DNA of 10,825 nucleotides from an uncultured Verrucomicrobiota bacterium (GTDB lineage Bacteria > Verrucomicrobiota > Kiritimatiellia > RFP12 > UBA3636): positions 1-10,825 of the forward strand of contig CAMNDA010000404.1 in the NCBI GenBank assembly GCA_946534745.1, in the 5' to 3' direction. Below the pieces are notes generated by a model that was not told the DNA's origin, did no database searches, and was given only the letters and a program-made list of their open reading frames with translations. The position numbers and the translations under genes were made by a program. Shown piece by piece: positions 5,840 through 10,825 of the stretch (position 1 is the first letter of the stretch; each line of letters begins with the position of its first letter).

Positions 5840-7642
5840 ATGAACATCTCCGACGACATCCGCTACGTCGGCGTCAACGACCATGACGTCGACCTCTTCG
5901 AGGGCCAGTACGCCGTTCCGAACGGCATGGCCTACAACTCCTACGCGATCCTCGACGGGAAGGTCGCCGTGATGGACACGGTCGACGTCCGCTTCCGCCA
6001 CGAGTGGCTCGACAACCTCGAGAGGGCCCTCGCCGGCCGCAAGCCGGACTACCTGGTCGTCCAGCACATGGAGCCGGACCACTCGGCGAACATCGCCGCG
6101 TTCCTGGACGCCTTCCCCGCCGCGACGATCGTCTCGTCGGCCAAGGCGTTCGCGATGATGGCGAACTTCTTCGGCAGGGAGTGGGAGGACCGCCGGATCG
6201 TCGTCAAGGAGGGCGACACGCTCGCCCTCGGCCGCCACACGCTGCACTTCGTCGCCGCGCCGATGGTCCACTGGCCCGAGGTCATGGTGACCTACGACGA
6301 GGCGGACAAGATCCTCTTCTCCGCCGACGGCTTCGGCAAGTTCGGCGCGCTCGACGCGGAGGAGGACTGGGACTGCGAGGCGCGCCGCTACTACTTCGGC
6401 ATCGTCGGCAAATACGGCGCGCAGGTGCAGGCGCTCCTCAAGAAGGCGGCCGGCCTCGACATCCGCACGGTCTGCCCGCTGCACGGCCCGGTCCTGACGG
6501 GCGACGCCCTCGCGAACGCGCTCGCCAAATACCAGACGTGGAGCAGCTACGAGGCGGAGACGGACGGCGTGTTCGTCGCCTACACCTCGGTCTACGGACA
6601 CACGAAGGAGGCGGCGCTCAAGCTCGTCGAGATGCTCAAGGCGCGCGGCTGCCCGAAGGTCTCCGCCGCGGACCTCGCGCGCGACGACATGGCGGAGGCC
6701 GTCGAGGACGCCTTCCGGCACAGCAAGCTCGTGCTCGCGACGACGACCTACAACGCCGAGATCTTCCCGTTCATGCACACGTTCCTCGACCACCTCGTGG
6801 AGCGCAACTTCCAGAACCGCACGGTGGGCCTCATCGAGAACGGCTCGTGGGCGCCCCTCGCCGCGAAGATCATGCGCGCGAAGTTCGAGAGGTCGAAGAA
6901 CGTCCGCGTCTGCGAGAACGTCGTGCACATCAAGTCCGCTCTCTCGGACGAGTCGCGCAAGGAGCTCGAGGCGCTCGCCGACGAGCTCTGCGCCGAATAC
7001 GTCGCGCGCGCCGACGCCGCCGTGCCGAAGAACGACCCGAAGGCGCTCTACGACATCGGCTACGGGCTCTACGTCGTCACGACGAAGGACGAGAAGGGCA
7101 AGGACAACGGCCTCATCGTGAACACCGTCACGCAGGTCTCGGACAACCCGACGCGCGTCGCCGTCACGATCAACAAGCTCAACTACTCGCACCACGTCGC
7201 GAAGCAGACCGGCGTCCTGAACGTCAACTGCCTCTCCGAGGACGCGCCGTTCGAGGTCTTCCAGCGCTACGGCTTCCAGAGCGGGCGCACGGCGGACAAG
7301 TTCGCCGGCGTCGAGGGCCTCTCGCGCACCGCGAACGGGCTCGTCGTGCTGCCGCGCCACGTCTGCGCCGTTCTCTCGCTCAAGGTCGAGCAGTACGTCG
7401 ACATGGGCTCGCACGGGATGTTCGTCTGCTCCGTGGCGGAGAGCCGCGTGCTCTCCGCCGCTCCGGCGATGACCTACGCCTACTACCAGGCCAACGTGAA
7501 GCCGAAGCCGCCCGCGGCCGGGAAGAAGAAGGGCTGGGTCTGCAAGATCTGCGGCTACGTCCACGAGGGCGACACGCTCCCGGACGACTTCGTCTGCCCG
7601 CTCTGCAAGCACGGCCCCGCGGACTTCGAGCCGCTCGCCTGA
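5840..7642 (+). CDS. flavodiiron protein fused to flavin reductase and rubredoxin domains
   Basis: A 600-residue cytoplasmic O2 and/or NO reductase of the FprA/Rop/NorV family. Domain order: metallo-beta-lactamase-like diiron domain (about 1-240) with ligands H76-x-E78-x-D80-H81, H144, D163 and H215; flavodoxin domain (about 243-395) with FMN loop YTSVYGHTKEAA (248-259); flavin reductase-like FMN domain (about 402-552; DIGYGLYVVTT, NTVTQVSDNP, INKLNYSHH); Lys/Pro linker (553-564); rubredoxin domain (565-600) with CxxCGY (C568, C571) and CPLCK (C586, C589). The last two domains resemble the high-molecular-weight rubredoxin (Hrb) that reduces FprA in Moorella, so electron supply and terminal reductase are in one chain. 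All diiron ligands and rubredoxin cysteines are present, so it should be active. It suggests an anaerobe exposed to O2 or NO. The start has no Shine-Dalgarno. The next gene begins 1 nt after its stop codon. Whether O2 or NO is preferred cannot be told. Confidence 0.95.
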   Translation: MNISDDIRYVGVNDHDVDLFEGQYAVPNGMAYNSYAILDGKVAVMDTVDVRFRHEWLDNLERALAGRKPDYLVVQHMEPDHSANIAAFLDAFPAATIVSSAKAFAMMANFFGREWEDRRIVVKEGDTLALGRHTLHFVAAPMVHWPEVMVTYDEADKILFSADGFGKFGALDAEEDWDCEARRYYFGIVGKYGAQVQALLKKAAGLDIRTVCPLHGPVLTGDALANALAKYQTWSSYEAETDGVFVAYTSVYGHTKEAALKLVEMLKARGCPKVSAADLARDDMAEAVEDAFRHSKLVLATTTYNAEIFPFMHTFLDHLVERNFQNRTVGLIENGSWAPLAAKIMRAKFERSKNVRVCENVVHIKSALSDESRKELEALADELCAEYVARADAAVPKNDPKALYDIGYGLYVVTTKDEKGKDNGLIVNTVTQVSDNPTRVAVTINKLNYSHHVAKQTGVLNVNCLSEDAPFEVFQRYGFQSGRTADKFAGVEGLSRTANGLVVLPRHVCAVLSLKVEQYVDMGSHGMFVCSVAESRVLSAAPAMTYAYYQANVKPKPPAAGKKKGWVCKICGYVHEGDTLPDDFVCPLCKHGPADFEPLA

Positions 7643-7643
7643 C

Positions 7644-8999
7644 GTGAAGCGGCGGTTCGCCCTGATCGGCCATCCGCTCGGCCACAGCCTCTCCGGCGAG
7701 ATCCACGCCGCGATCCTGGATGCCGCGGGGATCGACGGGACGTACGAGCTTCTCGACGTCGCGCCGGAGGATCTCCCGGCGCGGATGCCCGCGCTGCTGC
7801 GCGACTACGACGGCTTCAACGCGACGATCCCGCACAAGAAGGCGATCCTGCCGTTCCTCTCCGGGCTCTCCGACGCCGCGCGCCGCTGCGGCGCCGCGAA
7901 CACGGTCTGCCGCGGGCGCGGCGACAACACCGACGTGGCGGGGTTCCTCGCCGCCGGGCTGCCGCTCGAGGGCTCGCGCGCGCTGCTGCTCGGCACGGGC
8001 GGCGTCGCCGCGATGATGGCCGCCGAGACACTCGCCGCCGGCGCCGCCTCGCTCGTCGTCGCCTCGCGCGACGCCGCGAAGGGCGCGGCCTTCCGCGCGG
8101 AGCTGCTCGCGCGCGTCCCGGACGCGCGCGGCGCCGTGTCCGTCGCCGCGTCGCCGGAAGAGGCGGCCGCCGCGCTGGCGGACGCGACCGTGCTGCTCAA
8201 CGGCACGCCCGTCGGGATGTGGCCGAAGGCGGGCGGCATCCCCGTCGACCCCGCCGCGCTGCACCCCGGCCTCGCCGTCTTCGACCCGGTCTACTGCCCG
8301 ACGCCCTCGCGCCTCGTCCTCAACGCGCGCAAGGCCGGCGCCCGCGCCGTCGGCGGCCTCGCGATGCTCGTGCGCCAGGCCGTCGCGGCCCAGCGCATCT
8401 GGAACCCCGGCCTCGCGCTCGACGAGGACGCTCTCCTCGCGCAACTGCTTCCGTCCCTCGCCGCGGACCTCTGGCGCAAGAACGCGACGAAGATCCTCCT
8501 CACGGGCTTCATGGGGGCGGGCAAGTCGACCGCCGGGCGCGCGCTCGCCGCGCGGCTCGGGCTTCCGTTCGCGGACCTCGACCGGGAAATCGCCGCCGCC
8601 GCGGGCGCGCCGATCCCGGAGATCTTCGCCGCGAGGGGCGAGGAGGGCTTCCGCGCGCTCGAGACCGACGTCGCCCGCCGCGTGCTGACCCGGCCCGGCT
8701 CGGAGGTCGTCGCGTCCGGCGGCGGCTTCCCGACACTCGAGCGCAACCGCGCGCTCGTGCGGGGGACGAACACGCTCGTGCTGCACCTCGACGCGCCGTT
8801 CGAGACGCTCTGGGCGCGCATCGCGGGCGGCGGGGATCGGCCCCTCGCGCGGAGCCGCGACGAGACCGCCGCGCTCTACGGGCGCCGCGCGCCGGTCTAC
8901 CGCGCGTTCTGCGACCTCTCCGTCCCGACGTCGAACGACGCCCCGCCGGAGGCCGCCGCCGCGGCCCTCGCCGCCGCTCTCGCGCCGGACGCGGGGTAG
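7644..8999 (+). CDS. bifunctional shikimate dehydrogenase / shikimate kinase (AroE-AroK fusion)
   Basis: A 451-residue cytoplasmic fusion for two consecutive steps of chorismate synthesis: 3-dehydroshikimate to shikimate (NADPH), then shikimate to shikimate 3-phosphate (ATP). The AroE part (1-about 275) has HSLS (14-17), NATIPHK with catalytic K65, GAANTV (83-88), DNTD with D97, dinucleotide loop GTGGVAA (117-123), NGTPVGM (186-192) and GGLAMLVRQ (237-245). The AroK part (about 282-451) has Walker A GFMGAGKST (288-296), DLD with D313, RGEEGFR with R337, SGGG (358-361), the lid GDRPL (397-401) and RRAPVY (414-419). Both sets of catalytic residues look complete. A short linker (about 270-282) joins them. 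The start is GTG at 7644, 1 nt after the flavodiiron stop codon, the only start that fits the AroE N-terminus; translational coupling is likely. Both halves lie in one continuous frame, with no stop codon between. Confidence 0.96.
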   Translation: MKRRFALIGHPLGHSLSGEIHAAILDAAGIDGTYELLDVAPEDLPARMPALLRDYDGFNATIPHKKAILPFLSGLSDAARRCGAANTVCRGRGDNTDVAGFLAAGLPLEGSRALLLGTGGVAAMMAAETLAAGAASLVVASRDAAKGAAFRAELLARVPDARGAVSVAASPEEAAAALADATVLLNGTPVGMWPKAGGIPVDPAALHPGLAVFDPVYCPTPSRLVLNARKAGARAVGGLAMLVRQAVAAQRIWNPGLALDEDALLAQLLPSLAADLWRKNATKILLTGFMGAGKSTAGRALAARLGLPFADLDREIAAAAGAPIPEIFAARGEEGFRALETDVARRVLTRPGSEVVASGGGFPTLERNRALVRGTNTLVLHLDAPFETLWARIAGGGDRPLARSRDETAALYGRRAPVYRAFCDLSVPTSNDAPPEAAAAALAAALAPDAG

Positions 9000-9035
9000 G
9001 TGGGGCGGAGCCGGGAGCACAAAGGCGCCGCAAAG

Positions 9036-9065
9036 GAAGCGGGGCGGCCGAGGCCGCCCCGCTTC
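9036..9065. terminator. bidirectional terminator hairpin between aroE-aroK and rpoC
   Basis: A perfect 13-bp stem (arms 9036-9048 and 9053-9065) with a 4-nt loop lies between the convergent stop codons at 8999 and 9088. On the minus strand it is followed by a weak pyrimidine tract (CTTCCTTT), and on the plus strand only by CGCTTA. It fits a shared intrinsic terminator, better for rpoC than for the plus-strand genes. A much smaller hairpin (5-bp stem, 9075-9079 with 9084-9088) touches the rpoC stop codon. Confidence 0.7.
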
Positions 9066-9087
9066 GCTTAGCCGGTCCGAAAGCGGA

Positions 9088-10825
9088 CTAGGCCTCCGGG
9101 TTCTCCTCGTCGTCGGAGGCGGGGGCCTCGCCGGAGAGGGACTCGGCGGTGTCGTCGACGTACTCGGCCTCGGGGACGTCCTCCTCACGGCCCTCCTCGG
9201 CGGCGGTGGCCGCCAAGGTGGCCCGGCGGGCCTTCTCGTCCTCCGAGAGCGGCATCTCCTCCTCCGGGATCGGGTCGCAGAGCGGCACCAGCTTGAGGCA
9301 CCGGTGCATCGGGAAGCCCGTGCCGGCCGGGATGAGGTGGCCGAGGATCACGTTCTCCTTGAACCCGCGCAGGTAGTCGCGGGCGCCCTGCGTGGCGGAG
9401 TCCGTCAGCACGCGCGTCGTGTCCTGGAAGGACGCGGCGGAGATGAAGGAGTCCGTCTCGAGCGACGCCTTGGTGATGCCCAGCAGCACCGGGGTGGCCT
9501 CGGCCGGGCGCTTGCCCTCGACCATCGCCTCCTCGTTCTTGCGCATGAACTCCTCGTGCGAGACCTGCTCGCCCCAGAGGAAGTCCGTGTCGCCCGGGTT
9601 CACGATCTTGACCTTGCGCAGCATCTGCCGCACGATGATCTCGATGTGCTTGTCGTTGATCTCGACGCCCTGCAGGCGGTAGACGCTCTGCACCTCGTTC
9701 ACGAGGTAGCGCTGCAGCTCGTCGCGGCCGGAGACGTCCAGGATCTCCTGCGGGGAGAGCGCGCCCTCGGTGAGCGGCTGGCCCTTGCGGACGCGGTCGC
9801 CCTTGTAGACGATGATGTGCTTGCCCATCGCGATGTGGTGCCGCTCCTCGGTGTCGGTGGCGTCGTCCTTGACGATCACGACGCGCTTGCCGCGCTCGTT
9901 GTCGCCGAAGTCCACGACGCCCTCGATCTTGGCGATCTCGGCGACCTCCTTGGGCTGGCGGGCCTCGAAGAGCTCGGAGACGCGCGGGAGGCCGCCCGTG
10001 ATGTCGCGGGTCTTGTTCTCCTTGCGCGTGGTCTTGGCGAGCTGGTCGCCGGCGGCGACGCGCTGGCCGTCCTTCACCACCACGACGGCGCCCGTCGGGA
10101 TGGAGTAGTAGCCCTTCGCGACGGGGCCCTCCGCGCCGGAATCGTCGAAGACGATGATCTGCGGGTGGAGGTTCTCCTTCGTCTCGATGGCGACGAGCTG
10201 CTGGACGCCGGACTTGGGGTCCACCTGCTTGTCGATCGAGACGCCGTCGACGAAGTCGCGGAACTCGACGCGGCCGGCGAACTCGGTGAGGATCGGCGTG
10301 GCGTAGCCGTCCCACTCGGCGATCTTGAACTTGGCCTTGACCTTGTCGCCGTCCTTGGCGTGGACGGTGGCGCCGAGCGGCGGCGAGAAGCGGTCGACCT
10401 CGATGCCCTGCTCGTCCACGACGGTGATCGTGGTGCCCTGGTTGAGGACGACGACGTCGCCGTTCTCCTTGACGACCTTGCGCATGTCGTCGGAGAACCG
10501 GACGACGCCCGCGGCGAGCGTGACGTGGTCGGTGGAGGTGGCGCTCGTGGAGGCCGTGCCGCCGACGTGGAAGGTCCGCATCGTGAGCTGGGTGCCGGGC
10601 TCGCCGATGGACTGCGCGGCGATGATGCCGACGGCGGCTCCGATCTGGACGGGCTTTCCGGTCGCCAGGTCGCGGCCGTAGCACTTGGCGCACATGCCGT
10701 GCTCGGCCTGGCAGGTGAGGCCGGAGCGGATCCAGAGGGACGGCAGGTTGAGGCGCGCGATGGCCTTGCAGGCCTTCTCGTCGATCTCCTCGTTGGCCGG
10801 CACGATGACCTCGCCCGTGGCGGGG
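9088..10825 (-). CDS. rpoC: DNA-directed RNA polymerase beta' subunit, C-terminal part (N-terminus off the right edge)
   Basis: The last about 578 codons of the RNA polymerase beta' subunit. The frame is open to the window edge (TGEVIVPANEE), so the gene is partial and the GTG at 10803 is internal. Numbering from that GTG: three cysteines of the second zinc site (C31, C38, C41 in CQAEHGMCAKCYGRD), the trigger-loop base AAQSIGEPGTQLTMRTFH (62-79), then an insertion of about 180 residues (83-265) before DITGGLPRVSELFEARQPK. This matches E. coli-type SI3 in place and in sequence flavour (for example ITEVSG/LTEFAG, FTDMIDG/FRDFVDG). Then come YRLQGVEINDKHIEIIVRQM and GITKASLETDSFISAASFQ, the beta' C-terminal core. 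The last about 60 residues form an acidic, disordered-looking tail, longer than that of E. coli. It is convergent with the aroE-aroK gene; a terminator hairpin lies 23 nt past its TAG. Confidence 0.98.
   Translation of the reverse strand, partial: PATGEVIVPANEEIDEKACKAIARLNLPSLWIRSGLTCQAEHGMCAKCYGRDLATGKPVQIGAAVGIIAAQSIGEPGTQLTMRTFHVGGTASTSATSTDHVTLAAGVVRFSDDMRKVVKENGDVVVLNQGTTITVVDEQGIEVDRFSPPLGATVHAKDGDKVKAKFKIAEWDGYATPILTEFAGRVEFRDFVDGVSIDKQVDPKSGVQQLVAIETKENLHPQIIVFDDSGAEGPVAKGYYSIPTGAVVVVKDGQRVAAGDQLAKTTRKENKTRDITGGLPRVSELFEARQPKEVAEIAKIEGVVDFGDNERGKRVVIVKDDATDTEERHHIAMGKHIIVYKGDRVRKGQPLTEGALSPQEILDVSGRDELQRYLVNEVQSVYRLQGVEINDKHIEIIVRQMLRKVKIVNPGDTDFLWGEQVSHEEFMRKNEEAMVEGKRPAEATPVLLGITKASLETDSFISAASFQDTTRVLTDSATQGARDYLRGFKENVILGHLIPAGTGFPMHRCLKLVPLCDPIPEEEMPLSEDEKARRATLAATAAEEGREEDVPEAEYVDDTAESLSGEAPASDDEENPEA

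Noticed and set aside
5696..7612. A 638-codon minus-strand frame opposite the flavodiiron gene
   Set aside because: It is the antisense of a well-supported gene with catalytic ligands, and its composition (Val/Arg/Asp repeats) is that of a shadow.
8219..9091. Plus-strand frame within the aroE-aroK gene
   Set aside because: It is a frame-shifted reading of the fusion gene and shows none of its motifs.
10801..10803. GTG at 10803 as the start of a protein
   Set aside because: The frame continues upstream to the window edge with residues conserved in RpoC, so this is an internal valine codon.

Overview
This is a very GC-rich bacterial chromosome segment made of housekeeping genes, with no phage, IS element, CRISPR array or RNA gene that I can support. 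Several features suggest a diderm anaerobe. The RpoC fragment carries the large trigger-loop insertion (SI3 type) common in Gram-negative lineages. There is a lipoprotein-like D-Ala-D-Ala carboxypeptidase, a fused flavodiiron protein for O2/NO detoxification, and acetate kinase. Several genes start behind C-rich leaders without a Shine-Dalgarno sequence. Together with the short heptamer/octamer arrays, this makes me favour a member of the PVC group (for example a gut Kiritimatiellota/Verrucomicrobiota lineage). That placement is inference, not proof.

Layout. Positions 1-965 (minus strand): ribosomal protein bS16 (rpsP) followed directly by tRNA m1G37 methyltransferase (trmD, cut by the left edge), with a perfect 11-bp hairpin between them and no rimM. 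Positions 1099-2121 (minus): a GNAT-family acetyltransferase. Positions 2122-2196: two adjacent short tandem arrays, one of which abuts the GNAT start codon. Positions 2206-3468 (minus): a penicillin-binding-protein-type D-Ala-D-Ala carboxypeptidase with an N-terminal coiled coil and a heptanucleotide repeat translated inside its linker. Positions 3469-3612: a divergent promoter region with two well-formed sigma70-type promoters sharing the -10 TAGAAT.

Positions 3613-8999 (plus): a closely spaced run of acetate kinase (ackA), a secreted protein of unknown function with a Met/Gly stretch and an acidic tail, a 600-residue flavodiiron/flavin reductase/rubredoxin fusion, and a shikimate dehydrogenase-shikimate kinase fusion. 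Gaps are 48, 43 and 1 nt, so cotranscription from the ackA promoter is plausible. Positions 9036-9065: a hairpin between convergent genes that probably acts as a bidirectional terminator. Positions 9088-10825 (minus): the C-terminal part of the RNA polymerase beta' subunit (rpoC), cut by the right edge.

The genes do not form one pathway. The most distinctive content is (i) two multidomain fusions, each joining successive activities (electron delivery plus O2/NO reduction; steps 4 and 5 of the shikimate pathway), (ii) three unrelated short-unit tandem arrays in about 1 kb, one read as protein, and (iii) the split between genes with and without a Shine-Dalgarno sequence.
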